A stretch of 38,971 nucleotides of DNA from TC-15 sp034437275. GTDB taxonomy: Bacteria > Chloroflexota > Anaerolineae > Aggregatilineales > Aggregatilineaceae. The notes below the pieces were generated by a model that was not told where the DNA came from, did not search any database, and worked only from the letters and a program-made list of their open reading frames with translations. Positions 1 to 8,708 of this stretch are shown here, piece by piece. The position numbers were made by a program, and so were the translations under genes. Location: the NCBI GenBank assembly GCA_034437275.1, contig DAOTUD010000011.1, positions 1-38,971 of the forward strand, given 5' to 3'. How positions within the stretch are numbered: the stretch's first letter is position 1; each line of letters begins with the position of its first letter.

Positions 1-270
1 GGGGAGTCACAGCGCGCGCTTTTCCCCTCGCCCCTTATATGGGAGAGGGGACACCGCCCGCCAGGGCGGAGGGGTGAGGGCCAGCGGGTGAGGGCAAAAC
101 TGGACAGTAACTTCTGCCGACCTGTACTAAGGGGCGTCTGGTATTAGACTCCGGCAGAATCGCCCAACACTGCCCCCCCCCCTCGGCCCCCTCTCCCACT
201 CGGTGGGCGAGGGAGAGGCACGGCGTGTGTTTTTTCCCCTCGCCCATTTTATGGGAGAGGTTAATCCGGC
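1..270. repeat. GC-rich palindromic intergenic repeat cluster
   Basis: No gene is supported here. The stretch is made of low-complexity GC-rich palindromic modules that recur elsewhere in the window. One module, near 35-81, has the form 'gggagagggga...gggcggaggggtgaggg' and reappears inverted near 2985-3020 and again near 29600-29625. A hairpin is formed by CTCTCCC at 191-197 and GGGAGAG at 211-217. The phrase 'gtgagggcaaaactgg' near 87-103 resembles the modules at 4550 and 12606. I see no promoter or RNA gene. Confidence 0.6.
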
Positions 271-279
271 AGGCAACGT

Positions 280-2877
280 ATGGCATCCGCTAACGACGAG
301 ATACGCAGTTCACAACAGTTTGCAAACGCTGCAGAGACGTTCGTTCACACCCTGGCATCGTTGTTCCCTGGGCAGTCATTTGACGAATTTTACCACCAGG
401 ACACCCTGCGCCGCGCCTATTGGACCGCGCTCGAAACCGCGCTGGACTGCTACACCACGCCGGACAAAGCGCCGCTGGCCCAGGGCTTGATGAGCGGGCA
501 GGTGATGGCTGAGCCGTTCGTCGTCGAGGAACTGCTCAAGCTGTTTTTGCCGGAGCAAACGCCGGACTACGCTGCCGTCGCCGACCATTGGACCGTCGCG
601 CTCGATCTGCCGCCGTCCGACCACGCCGCGCTCACCGCCGAGGCCGAAATGCTGTTCAACTGCCTGGCTAACGAGCTGCGCGCGGCGGGCGATCTGCGGC
701 TGGCGCTGGAACAGCTTGCCCAGGAGCGTCACCGCCTGGACGCGGACGCCCCAAAGGCCGACCTCGACCGGCTGCTGGATGCGGCGGTGGTGGCCGGGCC
801 GGGGACGCTGGCGCGCCAGGTGCAGCACCTGCTGGCGCTGGCCGCGCAGCAGGACGACGCGCCCCCGGCGGACGCGGTCGCCGCGCTGGTCCATCTGGCG
901 GCCCATCTTTCCCCGGATGAGCTGCGCTGGCTGTATGCGCAGGTCGAGCAATACGACGATCCCGCACAGCGTGCCCGGCTGGCCGGCCAGCTGGCCCCGT
1001 ACCTCAGCCGCCTGGATGATATGCCCGATGCGTTGGCGCTGGTGCAGGCCGTGCTCGACGACACGGTCGCCCCGGCGCAGCAGGTGTCGGTGCTGCTGGA
1101 CGTGCTGCCGCACCTGGCCGACTCCGGCGAGGACCGCGCGCTGCCGTCGCTGCAACAGCGCGTGCTGGCCGCGGCCCAGGCGATTGGCGACCCGGCCTCG
1201 CGCGTGCGGGCGCTGGGCGCGCTGGTCGAAAAGCTGCCGCCCCAGTTCCAGCACGACGCCGTGACGCGCGCCTTCGAGACGGCGGACCGCTTCATCACCA
1301 ACGAGGTCGCGCGGGCGACGGCGCTCAGCGTGCTGCCCTCAGACCTGCCGGCGGTGTTCCATGCCCGGCTGCTGGCGATTGCCGAGGGCCTGCACAGCCC
1401 AGATGCGCGGGCGCTGCTGCTGGGCCGCATGATCCCTTACCTCTCCGCGACGCACCGGCTGCGCGCGCTCAACGGGGCGCTGAACGCCATCGAGCAGATC
1501 AGCGGCGACGATGCGCGCACGCGGGCCTTGATCGCGCTGGCCCCGCACATCGACGCGGTCGGCTCCTTGCAAGACCTGCCCGAAGGCTTGCAGCAGGTGA
1601 TCCAGGTCACCTTTTCGATTGAGCGCCAGGCCGACCGCGCGCGGGCGTTCGCCGCACTGGCCCCGTACCTGTCGCCGGAACTGCTCAGCGAGGCGCTGCA
1701 AATCGTCAAGGATATCGCCGACGATCACGACCGTGCCCAGACGCTGGCCAAGCTTGCGCCGCACCTGCCCGACGATCTGACCGTCGCGGCGTATGGCGTG
1801 GCGCGCGAACTCCAAACGCCGGAAGCCCGCGCGACGGCGCTGGCGGTCATCGCGCCCTACCTGTCGGCAGCGGCGCGTGCCCAGGCGTTGGCCGATACGC
1901 TGGCCGCGGCGCTGGGCATCGCGGACCGTTACGAGCGCGTGGTAGCGTTGATCGACCTGGCCCCGCACCTGCCCGACGATCTACGCTCGCGGGCGCTGCA
2001 CGAGGCGCTCACCGCGTCGCGTTCGATCCCCGACGAGGACGAGCGCGGGCGGGCGCTGGTCTTCCTGGCCCCGCATCTGACCGAGGAACACCTGCCGGAT
2101 GCGCTGGCCGACGCCTACACCATCCGCGACCCGCTGCTGTGCGTGCCGGTGCTCTGCGCGCTGATGCCGTTCCTGCCGCCGGAGCCACGCGAACGGGTGG
2201 GGCAGGACGTGCTCGACCGGGCGCGCGCCGCCGCGTCGCCCCAGGATCGGGCCGGGATGCTGGCCGCGGCGGCCCCGGTGCTCCCGGAGGCGCTGCTCGA
2301 TGAGGCGGTGATGCTGGCGCTGAGCATCGAGCCGCCCTACGACCAGATGCACGTGCTGACCGCGCTGCTGCCCCGCCAGCCGGAGGCACTGCTCGACCCG
2401 GCGCTGGCGGCGGCGAATGCTGTCCCGGACCGCTACCAGCGGGTCAACGCGCTGCTGGAACTGGTCCCGCACACCACCCCGGCGCTGCGCTACCCGATCC
2501 TGGAGGATGCGTTGGACACCGCGCAGGGTGTCGAGGACGATTACGACCGGGCCAGCGCGCTGGCGCACATCGCGCCCTATCTCGACGCGCACGGTGTCGC
2601 CCAGAACCGCCAGCAGGACGCGCTGCGGCTGGCGCTGGAGGCGTGCTTCGCGGCGGACGATCCCGCGCTGTTGGCCCGCGTGGCGACGCGCTGGGCGCAG
2701 GCGCTCAGCCCGGCGCAGTCGTACCCGTTGTGGCGGGAGGCGGTCGCCTTTCTGCGGATGCAGCCCTACGGCGCGGCGTTAGCGCGGCTGGCGGCGCTGG
2801 CCCCGGTCATCGCGCACATCGGCGGTCCGGGGGCGATTAACGCCCTGCGCGACGATCTGCTGGCGGCGGTGGAGTAG
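280..2877 (+). CDS. Helical (HEAT/TPR-like) repeat protein of unknown function
   Basis: The product is 865 residues with no signal peptide and no membrane segment, so it is probably cytoplasmic. From about residue 200 to the end it is a tandem array of roughly 32-36-residue helical units. These centre on motifs such as 'LAPYL', 'LAPHL' and 'IAPYL', each followed by an 'AL..A..I.D...RA.AL' helix; two consecutive units near the middle are exactly 32 residues. The first 150 residues differ: they are helical, with 'FYHQDTLRRAYWTALETAL' near the start, and might be a separate adaptor or effector-associated domain. No catalytic motif is visible. Arrays of this kind are usually protein-binding solenoids. 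The ATG follows a repeat-rich stretch without a convincing Shine-Dalgarno site. A good terminator follows at 2913-2940. The specific function is unknown. Confidence 0.85.
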   Translation: MASANDEIRSSQQFANAAETFVHTLASLFPGQSFDEFYHQDTLRRAYWTALETALDCYTTPDKAPLAQGLMSGQVMAEPFVVEELLKLFLPEQTPDYAAVADHWTVALDLPPSDHAALTAEAEMLFNCLANELRAAGDLRLALEQLAQERHRLDADAPKADLDRLLDAAVVAGPGTLARQVQHLLALAAQQDDAPPADAVAALVHLAAHLSPDELRWLYAQVEQYDDPAQRARLAGQLAPYLSRLDDMPDALALVQAVLDDTVAPAQQVSVLLDVLPHLADSGEDRALPSLQQRVLAAAQAIGDPASRVRALGALVEKLPPQFQHDAVTRAFETADRFITNEVARATALSVLPSDLPAVFHARLLAIAEGLHSPDARALLLGRMIPYLSATHRLRALNGALNAIEQISGDDARTRALIALAPHIDAVGSLQDLPEGLQQVIQVTFSIERQADRARAFAALAPYLSPELLSEALQIVKDIADDHDRAQTLAKLAPHLPDDLTVAAYGVARELQTPEARATALAVIAPYLSAAARAQALADTLAAALGIADRYERVVALIDLAPHLPDDLRSRALHEALTASRSIPDEDERGRALVFLAPHLTEEHLPDALADAYTIRDPLLCVPVLCALMPFLPPEPRERVGQDVLDRARAAASPQDRAGMLAAAAPVLPEALLDEAVMLALSIEPPYDQMHVLTALLPRQPEALLDPALAAANAVPDRYQRVNALLELVPHTTPALRYPILEDALDTAQGVEDDYDRASALAHIAPYLDAHGVAQNRQQDALRLALEACFAADDPALLARVATRWAQALSPAQSYPLWREAVAFLRMQPYGAALARLAALAPVIAHIGGPGAINALRDDLLAAVE

Positions 2878-2912
2878 CGTTCCTGCGTTGAGGGATTATC
2901 GTTCCGGGGGAG

Positions 2913-2940
2913 GGGCAGCCTTCGCGCCGCTGCCCTTTTT
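2913..2940 (+). terminator. Rho-independent terminator after the helical-repeat gene
   Basis: A 7-bp perfect stem (GGGCAGC at 2913-2919, GCTGCCC at 2929-2935) with a 9-nt loop is followed directly by TTTTT. It lies 36 nt after the stop codon of the helical-repeat gene, which fits a single-gene transcript. Confidence 0.8.
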
Positions 2941-2979
2941 GCGTGGGGGCGGCGATGCAACATGTATGTGTCGCAAACC

Positions 2980-3022
2980 CTCACCCCTCCGCTCTGCGGG
3001 CGGTGTCCCTTCGCCCACTATC
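2980..3022. repeat. Dispersed GC-rich repeat module
   Basis: The phrase beginning 'ccctcacccctccgctctg' and running through 'gggcggtgtccc' recurs inverted near 44-81 and near 29600-29625. It sits just upstream of the Shine-Dalgarno site of the metallopeptidase gene at 3040. Confidence 0.55.
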
Positions 3023-3039
3023 AACGAGGAAGGATCACC

Positions 3040-4554
3040 ATGTGCAGAATCAGCCGACTCATCCTGGCCCTGAGCCTGATCGCGGGCGTGATCGTGGCGC
3101 GGGGTGGCAACGCGACGCTGGCGCAGGGGCCGCGCGAGGATTGGACCGCCCCGTATGCCCCGGCGCTGCTGCCCGCGCATGTGGGCGACATGGCGGCCTT
3201 CAGCGACGCACCACACTACACCATCGACCTGCGGCTGACGGTCGGCAGCCAGGCCGCGACGGTCAGCGGCTACCAGGTCGTGACCTACACCAACCGCACC
3301 ACCGATACCCCGCTCCCCGATATCGTCTTCCGGCTGTACCCCAACCTGCCGTCGTATGGTGGCACGATGACGGTCGGTGATGTGTCCGTCGACGGCACGC
3401 CGGCGGAGCTGCGCCTGGACGCGACTGGCTCCGTGCTGACCGTGCTGCTGCCGGAGCCGCTGCTGCCCGGCGAGCGGGTCACGCTGGCGATGGGCTTCGC
3501 CATCACGCTCACGCGCGGCGAGTCGCCGCTGTACGGGCAGTTCAGCTACGTGGGCGACGTGCTGGCGCTGCCCAACGCCTACCCGGTGCTGTCCGTCTAC
3601 GAGACGGGCGCGGGCTGGTGGCAGGTCACCGAGCATCCACAGGGCGACGCCGTCTACAGCCGCACGGGCTTCTACGCCGTGACCATCACCGCCCCGCCGG
3701 AGCAGGTGATCGTCGCCAGCGGCAGCGCGATCACCACCACCGCCAACGCCGACGGCAGCGTGACGCACCACTATGTCGCGCCGCTGGTGCGGGACTTCGC
3801 GCTGATGGCCAGCCCGTCGTATACGCGCATCACCGGCGTGCAGGACGGGGTCACGGTCAATGTGTATTACCGCGCGCAGAACCCCGCCGACGATGACGCC
3901 GCCGACGCAGCGCTGGCGATGACGCTTGACACGGTGCGCATCTTCAACGCGGCGTTCGGCCCCTACCCGTTCGCGGAACTGGACGTGGTCGAGACGCACA
4001 ACACCGTCGGCGGGCTGGAGTATCCGGGGCTGTTTGTGGTCGGCAGCGGCATCTGGCGCGCGGGGTCGGAGTATTTCGCGTTCATCGTCACCCACGAGGC
4101 GGCGCACCAGTGGTGGTACAGCCTGGTGGGCAACGACCAGACGCGCGATCCCTGGCTGGACGAGGCGCTGGCGCAGTTTTCGGTGGCGCTGTTCATCCGC
4201 GTGCAGGAGGGGGAAGCCGCCTACGAGGCCGCGCTGGCCAGCTACCGGCGGCGGTACGAGGGCTACGCGGCGCAGCACCCCGCGCTGGGCGACCCGGTGA
4301 TCGGGCTGCCGGTCACCGCCTACCCGGGGCAGGCCTATTTCGACTTCCTGTACCAGAAAAGCCCGCTGTTTTTCGTGGCACTGGCCGATGCCTACGGCTA
4401 CGACACGCTGCTGCGGATGCTGCAAGACTACTTCGCGGCGTACCGCTACCGCGAGGTCAAGCCGGCGGACATGCTCCACAGCTTCGAGGGCACACTCGGC
4501 GCGGACCTGTACCCGACCTTCACCGAGTGGATCGGCGTGTTCCCGGTGGGGTGA
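3040..4554 (+). CDS. Secreted M1-type (gluzincin) metallopeptidase
   Basis: The product is 504 residues when started at the ATG at 3040, which follows AGGAAGG at a suitable distance. The open frame extends 26 codons further upstream, but through repeat sequence. Residues 1-28 look like a Sec signal ending near 'LAQG'. A beta-rich N-terminal half is followed by the gluzincin core: the zinc motif HEAAH at 352-356 and the third ligand Glu375 in 'PWLDEALAQF', the spacing typical of peptidase family M1. The exopeptidase motif GAMEN is replaced by 'GGLEYPG' at 324-330, so classical aminopeptidase activity is uncertain. A paralogue is encoded at 27340-29226. The last codons and the TGA stop lie within a dispersed repeat module. 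Confidence 0.88.
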   Translation: MCRISRLILALSLIAGVIVARGGNATLAQGPREDWTAPYAPALLPAHVGDMAAFSDAPHYTIDLRLTVGSQAATVSGYQVVTYTNRTTDTPLPDIVFRLYPNLPSYGGTMTVGDVSVDGTPAELRLDATGSVLTVLLPEPLLPGERVTLAMGFAITLTRGESPLYGQFSYVGDVLALPNAYPVLSVYETGAGWWQVTEHPQGDAVYSRTGFYAVTITAPPEQVIVASGSAITTTANADGSVTHHYVAPLVRDFALMASPSYTRITGVQDGVTVNVYYRAQNPADDDAADAALAMTLDTVRIFNAAFGPYPFAELDVVETHNTVGGLEYPGLFVVGSGIWRAGSEYFAFIVTHEAAHQWWYSLVGNDQTRDPWLDEALAQFSVALFIRVQEGEAAYEAALASYRRRYEGYAAQHPALGDPVIGLPVTAYPGQAYFDFLYQKSPLFFVALADAYGYDTLLRMLQDYFAAYRYREVKPADMLHSFEGTLGADLYPTFTEWIGVFPVG

Positions 4555-4672
4555 GGGCAGCAATCGGCGCAAAACTGGTTCGCCAACGGTATCGCACGCG
4601 GAGAGGGGAAAATCGGCACGCGATCAAAGTCCCCTCTCCGCCTGCGGGGAGGGGATTTAGGGGAGGGGTAAA
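4543..4672. repeat. GC-rich dispersed repeat overlapping the 3' end of the metallopeptidase gene
   Basis: The first 64 bases (4543-4606) align without gaps to 12598-12661 with about three quarters identity; both share 'ggtgagggca', 'cggcgcaaaa' and 'ggttc.ccaac'. The second part, near 4641-4672, is the 'cccctctccgcctgcgggga...ggggaggggtaaac' palindrome also found near 8780, 10500, 22000 and 29500. The stop codon of the upstream gene lies inside the shared block. Confidence 0.65.
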
Positions 4673-4788
4673 CTATTCGCCCCAGATTTGGAACACACCC
4701 CCAAATGCGCCGGGCTGGACTTCGGAGCAAAACCGCACTACACTTATCTCATAACCAGTTGGAAATACTATGACCAGGGAGAAATGGC

Positions 4789-5928
4789 ATGTCGGTGTGG
4801 CCCTTACCTCGGATTACATTTCGTGAGCTAAGTTCGATTGACGAAAAACGCCCGGTGGCCCTGTTGACCACCGAGGCCGTGTGGAACGTGCTGAGCAGCC
4901 AGCTGACCCTGCCGGTCGTGATTCAGGCCGAACCGGCGCGGCGGGATGCCGATCTGCTCGACTCGCTGGCGGACAATCTGCCGTCCCAGATCAAGGCGAT
5001 CTACGTGGTCGGGCAGGGCGTGCCCCTGACCGCCGGGAAGGTGATCGCGGCGGCCAACGATGTCCCGCTGGTGGTCGTCCCGACTGCGCTGTCCGGCGAC
5101 CAGATGTTGACGCCGTCGGTGCTGGTTGAGGAGGACTACAGCGAGGGCGAGGACGAGTTCACCGTCCGCCTGCCGCGCGCGACTGGCCCCGCCGCCGAGG
5201 TGATCATCGACTGGGGCATCATCGAAGACGCGCCCGAGTCCCAACGCGGCGCGGGGATCGTCGATGTGCTGTCAATTGTGACCGGCCTGCTGGACTGGCG
5301 CTACGCGGCGCAGAAAGGCAAAAACCCGTCCGAGGAGCGCTTCTCGCCCTGGGCGGCCAGCGTGGCCGCCGGGCTGGCGTCGCAGGCCATCAAGAGCGCG
5401 GCGGCCATCGGCCAGGGCAACCACGACGCGCTCGAAACGCTGCTGAACCTGATGATGGTCGCGGTCCAGTTGTCCAACCAGCTTGGGCATGCCCGAATGC
5501 GCGAGGGCAGCGAGCACTACCTGGCGCGCATCCTGGCCACGCAGACCCGCGACATCTCGCACAGCGCGCTGGTCGGGCCGTGCATCCTGCTGACGTCGGT
5601 GCTGCACGGGCAGTCCCCCTCGGCGCTGCGCGATGCGCTGGAGAACGCCGGGGTGGCGCTCGACGAACTGCGCACGACCGACCTGGCGCTGACCGTCAAC
5701 CAGATCGCGCGCTGCCGCGACGCCTTCGAGCTGCCCTACAGCATCCTGGACGACATCGAGCCGGAGTCCGACAAGCTCACCCAGGCGCTGGAGACTGCCG
5801 GGCTGGCGATTGAGCAGGAAACCTGGGAGGTGCCGGAAGATTCGCAGCCCATCCGCACCACCGCCGCCGACGAACCGGCGGCCAGCGATACGCCGCAGAG
5901 CGAGACGCCAGACAGCGCCGGCGAGTAG
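4789..5928 (+). CDS. Iron-containing alcohol dehydrogenase superfamily protein (dehydroquinate synthase/glycerol-1-phosphate dehydrogenase-like)
   Basis: The product is 379 residues; its ATG is preceded by AGGGAG. The order of motifs matches the DHQS/G1PDH fold: 'VVVPTALSGDQ' near 95-105 (compare the family's 'vPTtaSsD'), then Asp159 in 'GIVDVLSIVTGLLDWR', His243 in 'REGSEHYL' and His258 in 'DISHSALVG'. These three would be the metal ligands. The dinucleotide-binding stretch, normally GGGxxxD..K, reads 'GQGVPLTAGK' at 75-84 and has lost the usual Asp, so cofactor binding may be altered. The last 40 residues are acidic and look disordered. It could be a bacterial AraM/EgsA-like enzyme or a non-catalytic relative. 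It stands alone and converges on mutS2. Confidence 0.75.
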   Translation: MSVWPLPRITFRELSSIDEKRPVALLTTEAVWNVLSSQLTLPVVIQAEPARRDADLLDSLADNLPSQIKAIYVVGQGVPLTAGKVIAAANDVPLVVVPTALSGDQMLTPSVLVEEDYSEGEDEFTVRLPRATGPAAEVIIDWGIIEDAPESQRGAGIVDVLSIVTGLLDWRYAAQKGKNPSEERFSPWAASVAAGLASQAIKSAAAIGQGNHDALETLLNLMMVAVQLSNQLGHARMREGSEHYLARILATQTRDISHSALVGPCILLTSVLHGQSPSALRDALENAGVALDELRTTDLALTVNQIARCRDAFELPYSILDDIEPESDKLTQALETAGLAIEQETWEVPEDSQPIRTTAADEPAASDTPQSETPDSAGE

Positions 5929-5968
5929 TGCTAGGGGCGCTCCGGCTGGCCTAACTCCCGATATTGCC

Positions 5969-6021
5969 ACGCGCACATCCCCGTTTGCCGTACGTGGAAC
6001 GGGCGATGTGCGTCGTTTTGT
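5969..6021 (+). terminator. Rho-independent terminator between the dehydrogenase-like gene and mutS2
   Basis: A long hairpin pairs CGCACATC plus CCCGTT (5972-5985) with AACGGG and GATGTGCG (5998-6012), giving 14 bp with one bulged C. It is followed by TTTTGTTT at 6016-6023. The T-run is on the plus-strand side, so it terminates the 4789-5928 transcript just before the mutS2 stop codon. Confidence 0.8.
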
Positions 6022-6022
6022 T

Positions 6023-8449
6023 TCACTGCATCGACGCCAGGTTGACGACCGTCACGCCGTCGCCGCCCTCGTGGCGCTTGCCGGGCGCGTAGCGTTTGAC
6101 CAGCGGATGCCCGTGCAGCCGTTCGCGGACAGCCCGCCGCAGCGCGCCGGTGCCTTTGCCGTGAATCACGCGCACGAACGGCATCCCAGCCATGTACGCC
6201 GCGTCGAGGTAGTCCTCCAGCGTCGGGACCGCGTCCTCGACCGTCTGGCCGCGCAGGTCAAGCTCGATGCCCGGCGAGCGCGTCTTGGTGGTGGCGGTCG
6301 CGGTCGACTGCGCGGCGCTGCGCACGTCGCTGCTGCGCTGTTTCTTCTTCTTTTGCTGGCGCTTGCTCTCGCTTTTGGAACGGTAGACCAGTTCCTCCGG
6401 CTTGGCGCGCACCCGCAGCCGCCCGACCATCACCTCGGCCTCGTTGTTCGACAGCTCCGTGATCTCGCCCTCCGCGTTCAATGACGGCACCCACACCCGG
6501 TCGCCCAGCCGCAGTTGGCGGTCTTCGTCGTCGCCGGGGACGTGTGACGCCGAGGCCGGTACGTCGATGCGCGCGTCGAGGTCGTCCTCCAGGTCTTTCG
6601 ACGCCCCCTCGACCTGCTTGATCACATCCAGCGGCTGCCCGGCGGCCTGAAGCCGCTTGCGCATCCGCCGAATCTCGCTGCGCAGCTCGTCGATCTCCAC
6701 TTCGGCGTCGCTGCGCGTCTCGGCCAGCACGCGGCGGCGTTCGTTTTCGATGTCGTCCAGGCGCTCGCGCAGTTCGCCGCGCAGCGTTTCGGCCTCGTCG
6801 AAGCTGCGGCGCGTGGCCTGTTCGGTGTCGCGGATTTCGTCGCGCGTCTTGTGGATTTCGTCCAGCAGATCGTCGGCGATCAGGTCGTCCTCGGTGATCA
6901 GGCTGCGCGCCCCCTGGATGATCGGCTCCGGCAGCCCCAACCGTTCCGCGATCTGCAGCGCGTTGGAGCGCCCCGGCAGCCCGACCATCAGCCGGAAGGT
7001 CGGGGCCAGCGTCTCCAGGTTGAACTCCACGCTGGCGTTGCGGACGCCAGGCTTCTCGTGCCCGTAGATTTTCAGCTCCGGGTGGTGCGTGGTGACGATG
7101 GTCGTGATGCCGCGATCCACCAGGTCATCCAGCAGCGCGCGGGCCAGGGCCGCGCCCTCTGCCGGGTCGGTGCCTGCACCCAGTTCGTCCAGGATCACCA
7201 TCGCGCGCGGGTCGGCGGTCTTCAGGATGGCGATGATGTTGGTCATGTGCGAGGAAAACGTCGAGAGCGACTGCTCGATGCTCTGCTCGTCGCCAATGTC
7301 GGCGAATACGTCGTCGAACACCGACAGCGTCGAGCCTTCGTCCACGGGCAGGTGCAGCCCGCACTGCGCCATCAGCGCCAGCAGCCCGACCGTCTTCAAC
7401 GCGACGGTCTTGCCGCCGGTGTTCGGCCCGGTGATGACCAGCGCGTAGGTTTCCTCGTCCACCGTGACGTCAATCGGCACGACGGTCTTGGGGTCGAGCA
7501 GCGGATGGCGCGCCTCGCGCAGGTCCACCGTGCTGCCCGGGTGCGGGTAGGGCACATCGCGGAAGCCGACCAGCTCTGGCGCGGTGGCTTCCAGCGTGTC
7601 GGCGTACCTGGCTTTGGCGAAGATCAGGTCGAGCTTGGCCAGCGTTTCGACGGTGCGCACGATGTACTTGGATTCGTGGCCGACGAAGTCGCACAGTTCG
7701 CGCAGGATGCGCCGCACCTCGTTTTCTTCCTCAAGCTGGAGTTCGCGCCAGGTGTTGTTGAGTTCGACCGTCGCCAGCGGTTCGATGAACAGCGTCGCGC
7801 CGCTGGAGCTTTGGTCGTGTACGATGCCGGGAATCTTGCCCTTGAACTCCGCCTTAAGCGGGATCACATAGCGCCCGTGCCGCTGCGTGATCAGCGTTTC
7901 TTGCAGGTATTTGGTGTTGGCCGAGTTGTGGATCACGCCGTGCAGCTTGTCTTGCAGGCGGTCGAAGGCCACGCGGAGATCGCGGCGCACGGTCGAAAGT
8001 TTGGTGCTGGCCGTGTCCTTGACCTCGCCGCCTTCGTCCAGCACGCGCCCGATCTCGTGCTGGAGCGCGGTGCATTCTTCCAGCAGTTCCGCAATCGAGG
8101 CCAGCATCGGGTACTGCGGGCTGAGCCGCGACAGGATGCGCCGCAGCGTGGTGCCCTGGCGCAGCGTGGCGCGGATGGACAGCAGCGTTTGCGTATCCAG
8201 GATCACGCCGCGCGCCGCCGAGAGCGCATCGGGCCGCACGTCGCGCGCCCCGCCGACAGTGATGTGATCGTGGTTGGCCATCAATGCGCGGGCTTCGGTC
8301 GTCTCTTGCTGGCGGTCCTGCGCTTCGTCCAGGTACGGGGTCGGCTGCAGGTCGAGCGCCAGTTCGGTGCTGGCCGAAAACGCAGTATAGCGGGCCAGCC
8401 GTTCTAAGATTTTCGGCAGTTCAAGAATCTGCGCGGATTTTTCATTCAT
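6023..8449 (-). CDS. mutS2: Endonuclease MutS2
   Basis: The product is 808 residues from ATG at 8449, whose 'MNEKSAQILELPKILERLA' start is typical of the family; the open frame runs 35 codons further upstream but without family resemblance. The MutS core with lever and clamp helices is followed by Walker A 'GPNTGGKT' at 341-348 and Walker B 'MVILDE' at 417-422, with 'GAGTDP' next to it. A coiled coil occupies about 520-625, a KOW-like segment about 645-690, and a C-terminal Smr nuclease domain about 727-804 with 'LDLRG' and 'HGKGTGALR'. MutS2 proteins act on branched DNA and suppress recombination, and in some bacteria they rescue collided ribosomes. Its likely promoter is at 8709-8737, but a terminator-like hairpin lies between that promoter and the gene. 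Confidence 0.97.
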   Translation of the reverse strand: MNEKSAQILELPKILERLARYTAFSASTELALDLQPTPYLDEAQDRQQETTEARALMANHDHITVGGARDVRPDALSAARGVILDTQTLLSIRATLRQGTTLRRILSRLSPQYPMLASIAELLEECTALQHEIGRVLDEGGEVKDTASTKLSTVRRDLRVAFDRLQDKLHGVIHNSANTKYLQETLITQRHGRYVIPLKAEFKGKIPGIVHDQSSSGATLFIEPLATVELNNTWRELQLEEENEVRRILRELCDFVGHESKYIVRTVETLAKLDLIFAKARYADTLEATAPELVGFRDVPYPHPGSTVDLREARHPLLDPKTVVPIDVTVDEETYALVITGPNTGGKTVALKTVGLLALMAQCGLHLPVDEGSTLSVFDDVFADIGDEQSIEQSLSTFSSHMTNIIAILKTADPRAMVILDELGAGTDPAEGAALARALLDDLVDRGITTIVTTHHPELKIYGHEKPGVRNASVEFNLETLAPTFRLMVGLPGRSNALQIAERLGLPEPIIQGARSLITEDDLIADDLLDEIHKTRDEIRDTEQATRRSFDEAETLRGELRERLDDIENERRRVLAETRSDAEVEIDELRSEIRRMRKRLQAAGQPLDVIKQVEGASKDLEDDLDARIDVPASASHVPGDDEDRQLRLGDRVWVPSLNAEGEITELSNNEAEVMVGRLRVRAKPEELVYRSKSESKRQQKKKKQRSSDVRSAAQSTATATTKTRSPGIELDLRGQTVEDAVPTLEDYLDAAYMAGMPFVRVIHGKGTGALRRAVRERLHGHPLVKRYAPGKRHEGGDGVTVVNLASMQ

Positions 8450-8520
8450 GATGGGTTCCGTTTGTCGTGTCGGTTGCCGGTCGGGTGTGGCCTGCCGGGC
8501 CACGCTGATGAAGCCAGGTA

Positions 8521-8557
8521 ATAAAAACGCCGTGCTGTGTTGGTCCACACGCACGGC
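8521..8557 (-). terminator. Rho-independent terminator upstream of mutS2
   Basis: On the minus strand, GCCGTGC (8557-8551) pairs with GCACGGC (8535-8529). The inner GTGT/ACAC pairs extend the stem past one bulged A, and GTTTTTATT follows. The hairpin is about 150 nt downstream of the promoter at 8709-8737 and 72 nt before mutS2. It can end a small RNA or attenuate mutS2 transcription. Confidence 0.75.
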
Positions 8558-8705
8558 ATCTCAGATGATTCACAGGTAGGCCAGGGCTATTCGTGGCCGG
8601 AGGCGCTGCCGGGCGATGCAATACGTGCTGGGGTTGGGATGGGATATAACACACGAACCACCGGGCCGCCTCCTTTCTACTCACTCCATATCGATCAATC
8701 CAGCC
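8521..8705 (-). ncRNA. Candidate structured small RNA (about 180 nt) or mutS2 attenuator leader
   Basis: The transcript predicted from the promoter at 8709-8737 would start near 8702-8705 and end at the 8521-8557 terminator. Its 5' end (GGCTGGATT) pairs with a segment close to its 3' end (GAATCATCT), giving a long imperfect closing stem. A GGAGGC/GCCTCC stem with further pairing inside forms an apical arm, and GGCC...GGCC can form a small hairpin on the 3' side between them. A closing stem, an internal bubble and an apical arm at 160-200 nt is the layout of 6S RNA. I cannot see enough conserved sequence to name it, and there is no convincing T-box or other riboswitch consensus. Confidence 0.45.
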
Positions 8706-8708
8706 GAG

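Noticed and set aside
2896..4572. A 558-codon minus-strand frame opposite the first M1 peptidase
   Set aside because: The plus-strand protein has the intact zinc motif and signal peptide; the opposite product has biased composition only.
4641..4672. G-quadruplex control elements in the G-rich repeats
   Set aside because: Runs of four or five G occur, but they are part of palindromes that would pair with their C-rich partners; nothing in sequence alone favours quadruplexes.
8600..8700. A T-box or other riboswitch in the mutS2 leader
   Set aside because: No convincing T-box consensus or known ligand-binding motif is seen, and mutS2 is not a usual T-box target. The 6S-like layout fits better, though it is unproven.
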